Counted from the stretch's first letter, positions 1 to 6,820 are shown. The stretch: DNA of 7,755 nt from Anaerolineae bacterium (GCA_028275425.1 JAPWUT010000079.1:1-7755), one strand, 5' to 3'. Notes: generated by a model from the sequence alone, not told the origin. Program-made: numbers and translations.

Positions 1-723
1 CCTGAAGCGTATGTGGAATTGCTCACTGAGGAGATGCTTCCGGCCCTCGCCCGCTGGGCAGATGAGAGAGGGGTTGAAAGGGGGAAAATTTTCTGCGATG
101 TCTTCTGCGATGAAGGAGCCTTTGATTTAGAGCAATCGGCCAGAGTGCTTAGGAGGGCCAAAGAACTTGGGTTTTCCCTTAAAATCCACAGTGACGAGTT
201 CAAATCCCTTGGGGCGACCAGCCTGGCCGTAGAGCTTGGGGCGGCCTCCGCCGATCACTTGGCGGCCACTCCTCCCCAGGAGGCTTTGAAGCTTGCTTCA
301 TCCGATACCATTGGCGTAATCCTACCGGGGACTTCTTTCGGGCTTGGGCAATTGCATTTTGCCGATGGGAAAGGACTCATAGAGAAGGGGGTAGCGGTAG
401 CCTTAGGGACTGATTTTAACCCAGGAACCTGCTGGTGCGAATCAATGCCATTCATGATGGCTCTGGCCTGCCGTTATTGTGGCCTTTACCCTTCGCAGGC
501 CTTAACCGCTTCTACCCTAAACGCTGCTTATGCTCTGAAGCTTGGGGATAAAATCGGCTCCTTGCATAAAGGTAAGCAAGCCGATATTGCCATATGGGAA
601 ATCCCGGACTACCGTCACCTTGCTTATCGCTTTGGGACTATAAGAGCCAAGGCGGTCATTAAAAAGGGTAGAATGGTCTACCCGGTTTATCCAGATAGTA
701 CCCACGCCCCCGTGCACTCTTAA
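1..723 (+). CDS. hutI: Imidazolonepropionase, C-terminal part (5' end outside window)
   Basis: Imidazolonepropionase hydrolyses 4-imidazolone-5-propanoate to N-formimidoyl-L-glutamate, the third step of cytoplasmic histidine degradation. The frame is open from base 1 and gives 240 residues up to TAA at 721-723. The family is about 400 residues long, so roughly 165 N-terminal residues, including the first metal-binding HxH, lie outside the window. Seen here: the DVFCDEGAF stretch near residue 33, KIHSDEF with His63 and Glu66, SADHL with His86, ILPGTSF, and GTDFNPGT with Asp138. The spacings His63 to Glu66 (3), to His86 (23) and to Asp138 (75) match the catalytic and metal residues of the characterised Bacillus subtilis enzyme as I recall them, so the enzyme looks intact. 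The end has the amidohydrolase pattern GSLHKGKQADIAIW. A GTG at 13 is an internal Val, not the start. The last 65 bases overlap the convergent response regulator gene. No other hut gene is visible. Confidence 0.95.
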   Translation, partial: PEAYVELLTEEMLPALARWADERGVERGKIFCDVFCDEGAFDLEQSARVLRRAKELGFSLKIHSDEFKSLGATSLAVELGAASADHLAATPPQEALKLASSDTIGVILPGTSFGLGQLHFADGKGLIEKGVAVALGTDFNPGTCWCESMPFMMALACRYCGLYPSQALTASTLNAAYALKLGDKIGSLHKGKQADIAIWEIPDYRHLAYRFGTIRAKAVIKKGRMVYPVYPDSTHAPVHS

Positions 724-1360
724 TCCAAATCGGCTTTGAGGGATTGGGTTCAATTTTCTTCCTAAGCCTGAAGATGTAGTGCCGGATGAGAGCGGGGGTG
801 TAATCCGGAGAAAGGAGGTCGGCTATCTTGTGAGGGCTGAGGATTTGGCGAGGATGACGGGCAAGGCATTCCAGGACAGCGAATTCCTTAGAGCTAAGTT
901 TGACGAGGCGGCCGCCCAAGAAGAGCTCTCGGGTGGAAAAATTAATGAAAAGGAAGCCATCGGTGTAAATTTCAGCTTTGGGGAGAGGACTGATAGATGC
1001 TGTCCGTCGCAGGAGGGCTTTGGCCCTGGCAACCACTTCCTTTGGAGAGGCTGACTTGAAAACAGCGTCGTCGGCTAAGAGCTCAAGCGCTTTTATCTTA
1101 TCCTCAACCTTGCCATGCTCTACTAAGGAGAGAACTCGGACCGGGACAATTTCCCTTATCCGCCTCACGAATTCCCACCTTTCCGGTTCCTCGTCCCAAG
1201 GCGGCAATTCCACTATCACCAGTTGGGGTTTCCAATTCCAGAAAAGGGGAGCTGCCTGGGGGAGGCTCTTAGCAAACTTCACCGAAAAGTGGTTGGAAGC
1301 CAGGAGCTCGCCTATGGAGGTAATGAGCGTTTCATCCGTGCCAACAAGCAAAACCTTCAT
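659..1360 (-). CDS. OmpR/PhoB-family response regulator with degenerate receiver
   Basis: Transcription regulator of 233 residues. Residues 1-119 form a receiver-like domain and residues 130-223 a winged-helix DNA-binding domain (Trans_reg_C type). The latter shows LSSKEFAVLECLARHP, a recognition-helix region LIRHYIFRLRKKIEP and the closing hairpin ARGRGYYL. The receiver keeps the switch Ser78 and conserved Lys102 (VFKSAS). At the phospho-acceptor position the usual DLxLP is IVELPP, so Glu51 replaces Asp, and the acidic pair after strand 1 is Gly7-Thr8. Family knowledge says such receivers are usually not phosphorylated and Glu may mimic the active state; that is inference here. The ATG at 1358-1360 is chosen because the receiver begins there (MKVLLV) with GAGG upstream; a TTG at 1397-1399 would add 13 unrelated residues. 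There is no adjacent histidine kinase. The gene is convergent with and overlaps hutI, and is divergent from the deacetylase gene. Its target is unknown. Confidence 0.88.
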   Translation of the reverse strand: MKVLLVGTDETLITSIGELLASNHFSVKFAKSLPQAAPLFWNWKPQLVIVELPPWDEEPERWEFVRRIREIVPVRVLSLVEHGKVEDKIKALELLADDAVFKSASPKEVVARAKALLRRTASISPLPKAEIYTDGFLFINFSTRELFLGGRLVKLSSKEFAVLECLARHPRQILSPHKIADLLSPDYTPALIRHYIFRLRKKIEPNPSKPIWIKSARGRGYYLDKPGRPFYPF

Positions 1361-1364
1361 AGCC

Positions 1365-1381
1365 TTTGCCTCGCAGGCAAA
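1365..1381. promoter_or_regulatory. 17-bp inverted repeat between divergent genes (possible operator)
   Basis: A perfect 7-bp inverted repeat, TTTGCCT-CGC-AGGCAAA, lies in the 41-bp gap between the response regulator start (1360) and the deacetylase start (1402). On the minus strand it covers the likely ribosome binding site of the regulator gene, ending 4 bases before its ATG. It could be a protein-binding operator for either gene or a hairpin that limits translation. No convincing -35/-10 pair is visible in this gap, so promoters probably lie inside the flanking coding sequences. Function is inferred only from symmetry and position. Confidence 0.4.
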
Positions 1382-1387
1382 ATGAGC

Positions 1388-1394
1388 GGAGGGG
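1388..1394 (+). promoter_or_regulatory. Ribosome binding site deciding the TTG start of the deacetylase
   Basis: GGAGGGG lies 7 bases before TTG 1402-1404. This is the optimal distance, so TTG 1402 is favoured over the longer TTG start at 1366, which has no such site and would put a charged, unrelated leader before the membrane anchor. Confidence 0.7.
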
Positions 1395-1401
1395 AACAAC
1401 C

Positions 1402-2346
1402 TTGAAGCGGATTGCCCCTGTCTTTTTTATCCCTCTCCTTATGACCTTATGGCTCATAGCTTTCTTACCTTCCCAGAACAAAGCCTATTGGAAAGGCTCA
1501 ATCCTTCACCCTACCTTCACGCCCACCCTTTCCCCAACCCCTACGTCTACTCCGACCCCTACTCTGACCCCAACCCCTTCCCCGAGTCCGACCCCTACCT
1601 TCACGCCTACTCCTACTCCAACCCCAGCCCCTACCCCTGACGGAATCCGGAGGGAAGCAGTGGTGCCAATCTTGCTTTACCATTACGTTTCTTCACCCCC
1701 TCCCGATGCAAACCTGGTCCGCCGAGAAATTAGCGTTTCTCCTCAGCAGTTTGAAGAACACTTAAGGTACTTCAAAGCCCACAACTACACCACCATCACC
1801 CTCAGGGACCTTGTTTACCACCTGACGATTGGGAAGCCTTTGCCTCCCAAACCTTTAATCATCACTTTTGACGACGGTTACGAGGACAATTACCAGAATG
1901 CTTTCCCCCTGCTCCGCAAATACGGCTTTGTAGCCACCTTCTTCGTGATTACCGATTTTATTGATGAAGGAAGGCCGGGTTACATGACCTGGGAGCAGAT
2001 TGAAGAGATGGCCAGGTCGGGCATGGAGATTGGTTCACATAGCCGCAATCACGCGCCTTTGAGGGGCAAGCCCTTGGATTACTTGGTCTGGCAAATCTTG
2101 GGTTCCAGGCAGACTTTGGAAGCCCATGGGATTGAGCCCAGGTTCTTCTCCTACCCATTCGGTTTTTACGACGATGAAGTTGTAAAAGTGCTCCAATCGG
2201 CCCACTTCTGGGGCGCCGTGACTACTAAACCGGGCGTTGTCCAATCATCCGATGGCCTCTTTGCCCTCAAACGCATAAGGGTTAACGGCCGGGAGAGCTT
2301 GGAACAATTAGTTGCCAAACTCAGAGCTTATGGGCTAAAGCAATGA
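1402..2346 (+). CDS. Membrane-anchored polysaccharide deacetylase (NodB domain, CE4-like)
   Basis: Protein of 314 residues, predicted to remove acyl (typically N-acetyl) groups from a surface glycan with a metal-dependent NodB fold. Layout: Lys-Arg then a hydrophobic segment at residues 4-22 (signal anchor or uncleaved signal peptide), a Thr-Pro/Ser-Pro linker at 38-79, and the catalytic domain from about 86 to 314. Motifs seen: VPILLYHYVS at the domain start, TFDDGY with Asp157 (base) and Asp158 (metal), HSRNH with metal ligands His213 and His217, YPFG at 251-254, and a late LKRIRVNG. All key CE4 residues are therefore present and the protein should be active outside the membrane. The YHxxS entry motif is common in deacetylases of the PgaB/IcaB-like and general chitooligosaccharide groups; the substrate cannot be assigned. 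The gene is alone on its strand, starts at TTG with a strong GGAGGGG site, and its last 26 bases overlap the convergent methyltransferase gene. Confidence 0.9.
   Translation: MKRIAPVFFIPLLMTLWLIAFLPSQNKAYWKGSILHPTFTPTLSPTPTSTPTPTLTPTPSPSPTPTFTPTPTPTPAPTPDGIRREAVVPILLYHYVSSPPPDANLVRREISVSPQQFEEHLRYFKAHNYTTITLRDLVYHLTIGKPLPPKPLIITFDDGYEDNYQNAFPLLRKYGFVATFFVITDFIDEGRPGYMTWEQIEEMARSGMEIGSHSRNHAPLRGKPLDYLVWQILGSRQTLEAHGIEPRFFSYPFGFYDDEVVKVLQSAHFWGAVTTKPGVVQSSDGLFALKRIRVNGRESLEQLVAKLRAYGLKQ
1513..1638 (+). repeat. Low-complexity Thr-Pro linker coding repeat
   Basis: This C-rich, near-periodic DNA encodes about 42 residues made almost wholly of Thr, Pro and Ser (TPTPT/SPTP type) inside the deacetylase. 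Such linkers usually act as extended, often glycosylated spacers holding a catalytic domain away from the membrane. Length is likely to vary between strains by slippage. The style is frequent in Anaerolineae proteins. Confidence 0.8.
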
Positions 2347-3061
2347 TGGAGGTTCCAAAAGGCAAACTGAACGGCTTTATAAGCCAAGCCTCCAATTCAC
2401 CGATGCGGGATAAGATGGCATTGACCAAAGGTGGGGCCGGCTCCATTTCCACCTGATAAGCTTCTTCGTCAAAATGAGGCGAAGCCAGCTTCGGCCGCAA
2501 GCCAAGCTTTTCCCTTATGAGGATTAAAGGCGCAGCTAAGGGGAAGATGAAGAAGTTGTTGTAGGTGATTTTAAGGACCCGGAAGCCTGCCTTTTGGAGA
2601 AGCTCCCGCAAGGTTCTGGCACTGTAGCGGCGCCGGTGGCGGTTAAGCTCATCGTTGTAGCTCCAAAGCCACTGGAAAGCAGGAGCGGTTATGATTATGA
2701 ACCCACCGGGAGCGCACACTCTGTAGCATTCCTCAAGGACCAGTAAGTCATTGTCACAGTGCTCCAGGACGTCCAGCAGGGCGATGAGGTTGAATGTCCC
2801 GGAGGGGAAGGGGAGGGCCTCGGCTCGGCCCAAGGAGACGAGGTAACCCCTTTCCTTGGCGACTAAAAGAGGCTTTAGGTTGTTATCAACTCCTATTACT
2901 CGGCCGTAGCGAGCTAAGTGGTGGAACATGTTCCCGGCCCCGCTACCTACATCCAATACAAGCCCATCCCTTTCTTTAATTACCGGGTCAAGCACCGCAA
3001 ATATAGCTCTGGTCCGGCTGGCGAACCACCAGTGCTTGTCCTCTTCCAGAAGCACTTCCAT
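2321..3061 (-). CDS. Class I SAM-dependent methyltransferase
   Basis: Protein of 246 residues with a Rossmann-type methyltransferase domain (Methyltransf_11/23 type). Motif I is LDVGSGAGN (Asp37, Gly39, Gly41, Gly43), Asp59 closes strand 2 (VIGVDNN), and LLDVLEH at 95-101 is the motif IV/post-I region, followed by APGGFIIITAP. The N-terminal KHWWFASR box (9-16) and the RHRRRYSARTLRELLQKAGF region occur in a methyltransferase group often found beside glycosyltransferases and polyprenol-linked sugar genes; this fits the operon but the acceptor is not known. The C-terminal part has hydrophobic stretches (FFIFPLAAPLIL) that may contact membrane. ATG 3061 is chosen because GAGG lies 7 bases upstream and it follows the DUF362 stop by 10 bases; a TTG at 3091 would overlap that gene and lacks support. 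It is the third and last gene of a minus-strand operon. Its 3' end overlaps the convergent deacetylase by 26 bases. Confidence 0.9.
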   Translation of the reverse strand: MEVLLEEDKHWWFASRTRAIFAVLDPVIKERDGLVLDVGSGAGNMFHHLARYGRVIGVDNNLKPLLVAKERGYLVSLGRAEALPFPSGTFNLIALLDVLEHCDNDLLVLEECYRVCAPGGFIIITAPAFQWLWSYNDELNRHRRRYSARTLRELLQKAGFRVLKITYNNFFIFPLAAPLILIREKLGLRPKLASPHFDEEAYQVEMEPAPPLVNAILSRIGELEAWLIKPFSLPFGTSIIALAHKL

Positions 3062-3071
3062 GGCCAGGCCT

Positions 3072-4151
3072 CTATCGGAAGATGCGGTCAAATTTCTCCT
3101 GGATTCCCGAAGGCACTTCCCATGCTCCTTCAGGGCAAAGCTCTACACAACAGTAGCAGGTTATGCACCGTTCCTCATCCACTACAGGGTAGGGGTTAAG
3201 AGTTATAGCCTGGGCCGGACAATTTAGCGCGCATTCTCCGCACTGAAGGCAAAGTTCTTCCCGCAGCACCGGCCGCACTCGGCCTATGGCTGTCAGGAGC
3301 ATTGCTTGCTCTTGAGGGGAGGCGGCGAAAGTTGTGGGGAGTTTAAAGTCAGGGATTACTGAGAAGCTTCCCTCTATGTCTATCCCATCAATTTGGCCAA
3401 GGCCTCTGGAGGCAGTTTCCACCAGGTGGTGGACTCGCATTGGGTCAACGCCCATCATCCGGCAAGCGACTGCGTCCACCGCTACGCCGTCTTTTCCGGC
3501 TAAGATTTTGCCCAGAGGCCTGACTTGGCCATGCGTAGGGCCATTGCCTTCCATCACCCTTAAGGCGTCCATTACCACAAAGTTTGGAGGGCGAATGGCG
3601 TAGAGGTCGGCTAAGAGGGCGGCAAATTGCCGGCGAGTTGGGGCAGCCATGTGCAAGCGGGCTTTGGCCGTCCCCGCTACATAGCCATAGAGGTTCTTGA
3701 CTGCTCCGGTAATGGTGGTGAAGACATGTGTTTTCATGACCGGGACATCAATGAGGAAATCGGCTTCTAAAATGGCTTTGGAGATGGGTGCTTTTACTCC
3801 TGGTGAAGGCAGGAAGACCTCAGTGACTTTTTCTGAGAGCCTCACGAAGCAGCCGTGGCTTGCTTCAACCAAGCCTGCTTTTTGGGCAGTGGCTTTGGAA
3901 TCTTTTTCCACCCCGCCGGGGTTATCCCCCACCATAACTTTGGCCGCGCCTCGCTTGAGGCATTCCTTAACCAGGGCTGAAACTACGGCCGGGTGCGTAG
4001 TAGCTCCGTATTCAGGGGGCAGGCCGGCTACTATGTTCGGCTTTATGAGCACGTTTTTGCCTTCAACATCTACGCTGAAGTCGTCAAAAATCTGGGAGAT
4101 TACCTTTTCCACTTCGGGGACATCGGCCTCATATATCCTTACCAAGCTCAT
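3072..4151 (-). CDS. DUF362 protein with C-terminal 2x[4Fe-4S] ferredoxin domain
   Basis: Protein of 359 residues. Residues 1 to about 275 match DUF362, with NVLIKPNIV, THPAVVSALV, MVGDNPGG, DVPVMKTHVFTTITGAVKNLYG, and VMDALRVMEGNGPTHG followed by DGVAVDAVACRMMG. Residues 301-339 hold two complete cluster motifs, Cys301/304/307 plus Cys311-Pro and Cys329/332/335 plus Cys339-Pro, so two [4Fe-4S] clusters are expected. There is no signal peptide or membrane segment, so it is probably cytoplasmic. The biochemical role of DUF362-ferredoxin proteins is not established; an electron-transfer or redox-sensing job is inference. ATG 4149-4151 has a strong GGAGG site a few bases upstream, and that site lies inside the end of the glycosyltransferase gene. 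The two coding regions overlap by 23 bases, which suggests translational coupling. The methyltransferase follows after 10 bases. This redox-type protein between two glycan-type genes is the odd member of the operon. Confidence 0.93.
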   Translation of the reverse strand: MSLVRIYEADVPEVEKVISQIFDDFSVDVEGKNVLIKPNIVAGLPPEYGATTHPAVVSALVKECLKRGAAKVMVGDNPGGVEKDSKATAQKAGLVEASHGCFVRLSEKVTEVFLPSPGVKAPISKAILEADFLIDVPVMKTHVFTTITGAVKNLYGYVAGTAKARLHMAAPTRRQFAALLADLYAIRPPNFVVMDALRVMEGNGPTHGQVRPLGKILAGKDGVAVDAVACRMMGVDPMRVHHLVETASRGLGQIDGIDIEGSFSVIPDFKLPTTFAASPQEQAMLLTAIGRVRPVLREELCLQCGECALNCPAQAITLNPYPVVDEERCITCYCCVELCPEGAWEVPSGIQEKFDRIFR

Positions 4152-5379
4152 TTTCCCTCCTCTGAGTTAGGGAATAAACGACAAGGCCGGCCAAAGCCAG
4201 CCTCGCTATTGATAGAACAAAAGAGCTTAAAAGCCAGGGGTTAGCCAAAAGGGCGACTTCCTCCCACGCGTGAGCCGGAATGAAGAAGGGGAAGATGAGC
4301 CAGAACAGGTAGCGAACCCTTTGGGGGCGTTCCTTCAAAGTCCCCAAGAGGTAAAGAAGAGGCATAGCATCGTAAATGTGGTGATTGCTCCAAGAAACAA
4401 GGGAAATAAGAGGAGCTATCGTCAGCCAGAATCCAGCTTCAATTAAAGGTTCGCTTGCCTTTAAGGTGCGCCAGAGGCCGAACCCAACCAGACTCGCTGA
4501 AGAAAGTGTAGCCATAAGGCCAACCGGAAGTAATCCAGGAAAAAGTCCGCGGTAAAGTTGAATGCCAGCATTCCAGAAGTTTACGCTCATCTCCTTACCC
4601 GCTAAAAAAAGCCAGAAGCCCCAAAAAGAGCCGTTAATGGGCGAATTGATTACGGAGTTAACATAAGTGTTGGCGTTAGAAACTATGAAGCGTATCCCTT
4701 CAACTCCCACCCCAAGCAAGGCCCAAATTCCGGCCAGAACCCAGCCAAGCACAAGGCCCAAAAGCACAGGCCGAGGTTTGCGCCGAAGCCATGGTATAAC
4801 CCCTAAAACGAAAGGCTGCTTGAAGGCCGAAACTATACCAAACAGGAAGCCCCCTACTACTTCGCGCCTTTCGGCCAGTAACGCCAAGGCTATAGCCGTA
4901 AATGCTCCAAGGAAAATGTCCACATTGCCCAGTAAGAAAAGGTTCCAGATTATGGGCCACAAGGCTAAGAGGAGAGCTATGCGCCCAGCTGGGAGTGGAA
5001 CTATGTGGGCGGCAAGCTTTATGGCTACAATCCAGAGGCCTAAGGCCAGCGCAAGCCATAGCACTAAAGCTAACTCCAAGGGGAGCTTAGCCAGAAGGCG
5101 CATCAGAGGCAGAAGTAGTGCTTGGTAAGGCAGATATTGGATTGTTTCATACGCCCAGGGTTGCCAAACAACCCCCACTTTTTTTGGCCAGTCAGGGTCG
5201 GTGAAGCTACCTCCGTGGTTTGCGAACCAACCGAGGAAGTAATGTTGGGCAAAATCTACTGCATTTCCGGGGAAAAGCAAGAGCAACCTTATGGTCGCTA
5301 TGGCCTCGTTTAAAAGCAAAATAGCGATAGCCAACCCTAATGCTATGCACAGTCGGCGTGAAAATGGACATAAATTCAT
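4129..5379 (-). CDS. Polytopic membrane glycosyltransferase, GT87/DUF2029-like
   Basis: Protein of 416 residues with about 10 or more hydrophobic membrane segments spread over its length. It resembles the GT87 (DUF2029) GT-C fold group: polyprenol-phosphate-sugar-dependent transferases, for example mannosyltransferases. Seen: first membrane segment at about 11-35, then an outward loop with NAVDFAQHYFLGWFAN, where Asp42 sits where GT-C enzymes place their catalytic acid. Next come YLPYQALLLPLMRLL and the family-typical block GNVDIFLGAFTAIALALLAERR with SAFKQPFVLGVIPWLRRKPR. Near the C-terminus a SWSNHHIYDAMPLLYLLG stretch matches the conserved His-containing region of the family. Sugar and acceptor cannot be told. 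ATG 5377-5379 is used; its ribosome site (AAGG) is weak. It is the first gene of the three-gene minus-strand operon. The start lies 61 bases after the stop of the upstream FIST gene, with a GC hairpin between. GC at third positions is low (13 of the first 30 codons). Confidence 0.85.
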   Translation of the reverse strand: MNLCPFSRRLCIALGLAIAILLLNEAIATIRLLLLFPGNAVDFAQHYFLGWFANHGGSFTDPDWPKKVGVVWQPWAYETIQYLPYQALLLPLMRLLAKLPLELALVLWLALALGLWIVAIKLAAHIVPLPAGRIALLLALWPIIWNLFLLGNVDIFLGAFTAIALALLAERREVVGGFLFGIVSAFKQPFVLGVIPWLRRKPRPVLLGLVLGWVLAGIWALLGVGVEGIRFIVSNANTYVNSVINSPINGSFWGFWLFLAGKEMSVNFWNAGIQLYRGLFPGLLPVGLMATLSSASLVGFGLWRTLKASEPLIEAGFWLTIAPLISLVSWSNHHIYDAMPLLYLLGTLKERPQRVRYLFWLIFPFFIPAHAWEEVALLANPWLLSSFVLSIARLALAGLVVYSLTQRRENELGKDI

Positions 5380-5401
5380 CGGCCTTGCCTTAGTTAAGGA
5401 T

Positions 5402-5431
5402 AAGGGGGCGGGAGGAAGAGCCCGCCCCCTT
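5402..5431 (-). terminator. GC-rich hairpin after the FIST gene, terminator-like without U tract
   Basis: A perfect 11-bp stem (AAGGGGGCGGG paired with CCCGCCCCCTT) with an 8-base loop starts 9 bases after the FIST stop on the minus strand. No run of T follows on either strand, so it is not a classical intrinsic terminator. It may cause partial termination, protect the FIST mRNA 3' end, or separate expression of the FIST gene from the glycosyltransferase operon that begins about 20 bases further on. Confidence 0.5.
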
Positions 5432-5440
5432 CGCGGCTAT

Positions 5441-6583
5441 TTACTCCCCTATGGCCAAAGCTGAAAGCATGAGGTTGCAGTGGCGGTTGGCCTGGTTGGG
5501 AAGATAGCCTTGCTCACCGAAGGAGAAGAACCCGATGAAGGGGGCATCGCCTATGGCTTCCTTAATCCTGGGGACGACTTCTCCTATGCGGTCGCCTATG
5601 GCTACTTTCCTCCCGGCGCAGTGGCTCAGGATGAGGGCTTCAACTTTGGCCATATCCTTCCGGGCCTCCCTGGCTATGTCCCCGACGTCCTGTATAAGCT
5701 TGTCCACGCTTGTTTGCATGAGGCGAACTTCGGTCCCTTCGGGCACTTCAGCGAAAGCGCCGATTGAACCATCGGGGTTGCCGGAGGCCAAATGCACAAT
5801 CCTGTAGAAGCCAGCCTCTTCAATGCCAAACGGTGCCAGGAGGCTTGCCCCAAGCAGGTTCATCCCCGCCACTTCCTCCTGGCTCTTCCCGGTCCATTCC
5901 TTGTAGACTTCCAAGGCTGGCCGGCCATCCAGTTCGTAAATAGTTCGGCCTTTGGCCTTAGTGACTTTGGCCGATTTACCGGTTGGGGAATACCCACCGC
6001 CGAAAGCTACCCCTACTTTGCCTGTGTAGGAGAGAGCGGCTACGTTCACTCCTTTGGGGTAGATTTTGCTGTAGCCGAATACTTGCCACTTGCCTTCAAT
6101 GGTGTTATCGGCTGCGCTCCCTCCTACGATGGGGACGGCGGGATAAGCTTCGGCTATTGCTTCTATTACCCTTTCCTCAATGCCTGGGGAAGCGGTCATC
6201 AGGAAGGCTTTGGGGGAGGGGAGCTTGGCGGTGGCCTTTTTGAGGGCTTTGAGGGCATTCTTGCGAGGATTCCTACCTGCTGGGGTCCAACCAGCTCCGG
6301 CCTCAATCCCTGAGATGAGCATTACCCCCAGGGCCCCATTGGGGCTGGAGATGAAACCGTCAGGGGTCAAAATGCCTGTAAACGAGGTTCCCCCCCACAG
6401 AGGAGTCCTCCCTATCCTCTTACGGGCGGATTTTATGACTTTAGCGGGGTCATAATCCACGGTTGAGAAGAGGATAGCGAGGGAGGGCTTCGTTGCCAGT
6501 TCGCCCAAGGCTTTATCAAAGGCCTGGGCTACAGCTTCCTCGGCGCTGGCCGCAGTGCTCCAAGCGACCACTGCTTTGGCCAT
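5441..6583 (-). CDS. FIST-domain protein (FIST_N plus FIST_C)
   Basis: Protein of 380 residues, the usual size of a standalone FIST protein. FIST (F-box and intracellular signal transduction) domains are proposed small-ligand sensors, possibly for amino acids; a direct function is not established. The N-terminal half shows AILFSTVDYDPAKV, a GGTSFTGILTPDGF loop where family members have a GCSSxG-type motif, and PIVGGSAADN near residue 154. The FIST_C half begins around GRTIYELDGRPALEVYKEW and includes SHCAGRK with a conserved Cys, and the closing FIGFFSFGEQG. No signal peptide, membrane segment, kinase, GGDEF or methyl-accepting part is fused, so any signalling partner lies elsewhere. ATG 6581-6583 is strongly supported by AAGGAGGG at 6589-6596, five bases upstream. 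The gene is preceded by a plausible promoter and the repeat region, and followed by a GC hairpin and then the glycosyltransferase operon on the same strand. Confidence 0.92.
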   Translation of the reverse strand: MAKAVVAWSTAASAEEAVAQAFDKALGELATKPSLAILFSTVDYDPAKVIKSARKRIGRTPLWGGTSFTGILTPDGFISSPNGALGVMLISGIEAGAGWTPAGRNPRKNALKALKKATAKLPSPKAFLMTASPGIEERVIEAIAEAYPAVPIVGGSAADNTIEGKWQVFGYSKIYPKGVNVAALSYTGKVGVAFGGGYSPTGKSAKVTKAKGRTIYELDGRPALEVYKEWTGKSQEEVAGMNLLGASLLAPFGIEEAGFYRIVHLASGNPDGSIGAFAEVPEGTEVRLMQTSVDKLIQDVGDIAREARKDMAKVEALILSHCAGRKVAIGDRIGEVVPRIKEAIGDAPFIGFFSFGEQGYLPNQANRHCNLMLSALAIGE

Positions 6584-6614
6584 CTCTGCCCTCCTTCCAA
6601 ATTGGTTTGAGATA

Positions 6615-6643
6615 ATTTTACTTCACCCTCGGATAAGCCGCAA
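6615..6643 (-). promoter_or_regulatory. Candidate sigma-70-type promoter of the FIST gene
   Basis: On the minus strand, TTGCGG (6638-6643) and TAAAAT (6615-6620) are separated by exactly 17 bases. Transcription would start near 6607, giving a leader of about 24 bases that just holds the AAGGAGGG site. Each hexamer matches the consensus at only part of its positions (three of six and five of six), so this is a prediction from spacing and position. Confidence 0.42.
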
Positions 6644-6670
6644 ATTCTTTGCTCGCTCAGGGTTGACAAC

Positions 6671-6820
6671 TTTTAAGGTTTTGTGGAGGACACCCCCATA
6701 CCCTCGCCATGGGGTCTTTGCCCCCTCTGGACCCCCCTTAGCCTACCCCCGTTGGCTTAGGGTTTGCCAGGGTTTTGGGTCCCACTCGTGGCGGGGTTGT
6801 TAATGCGGGCTACTCGCCCC
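6671..6820 (+). repeat. Repeat unit 1 (type A)
   Basis: First copy, with a degenerate first hairpin (GTGGAGG-ACA-CCCCCAT) and a degenerate second one. Its 90 bases at 6722-6811 are identical to 7205-7294 in unit 4. Type A is marked by TTAGCCTACCCCC, TTTGCCAGGGTTTT and GTTGTTAATGC. Confidence 0.85.

Noticed and set aside
779..1385. Plus-strand open frames opposite the response regulator
   Set aside because: They are antisense to a clear response regulator reading frame and show no protein family features.
1366..1401. Longer N-terminus for the deacetylase from TTG 1366
   Set aside because: It would add a charged 12-residue leader before the signal anchor and run through the palindrome, while GGAGGGG is spaced correctly only for TTG 1402.
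4667..5128. 153-codon plus-strand open frame inside the glycosyltransferase gene
   Set aside because: It is antisense to a well-supported polytopic membrane protein; the Arg/Lys/Ser-rich composition is typical of an antisense shadow.
6663..6668. TTGACA on the plus strand as a -35 box
   Set aside because: The sequence 16-18 bases downstream is G-rich and holds nothing like a -10 box, and no plus-strand gene follows.
6555..6803. Plus-strand open frame from the start of the FIST gene into the repeat
   Set aside because: It begins antisense to the FIST coding region and continues into repeat sequence; there is no ribosome site and no recognisable domain.
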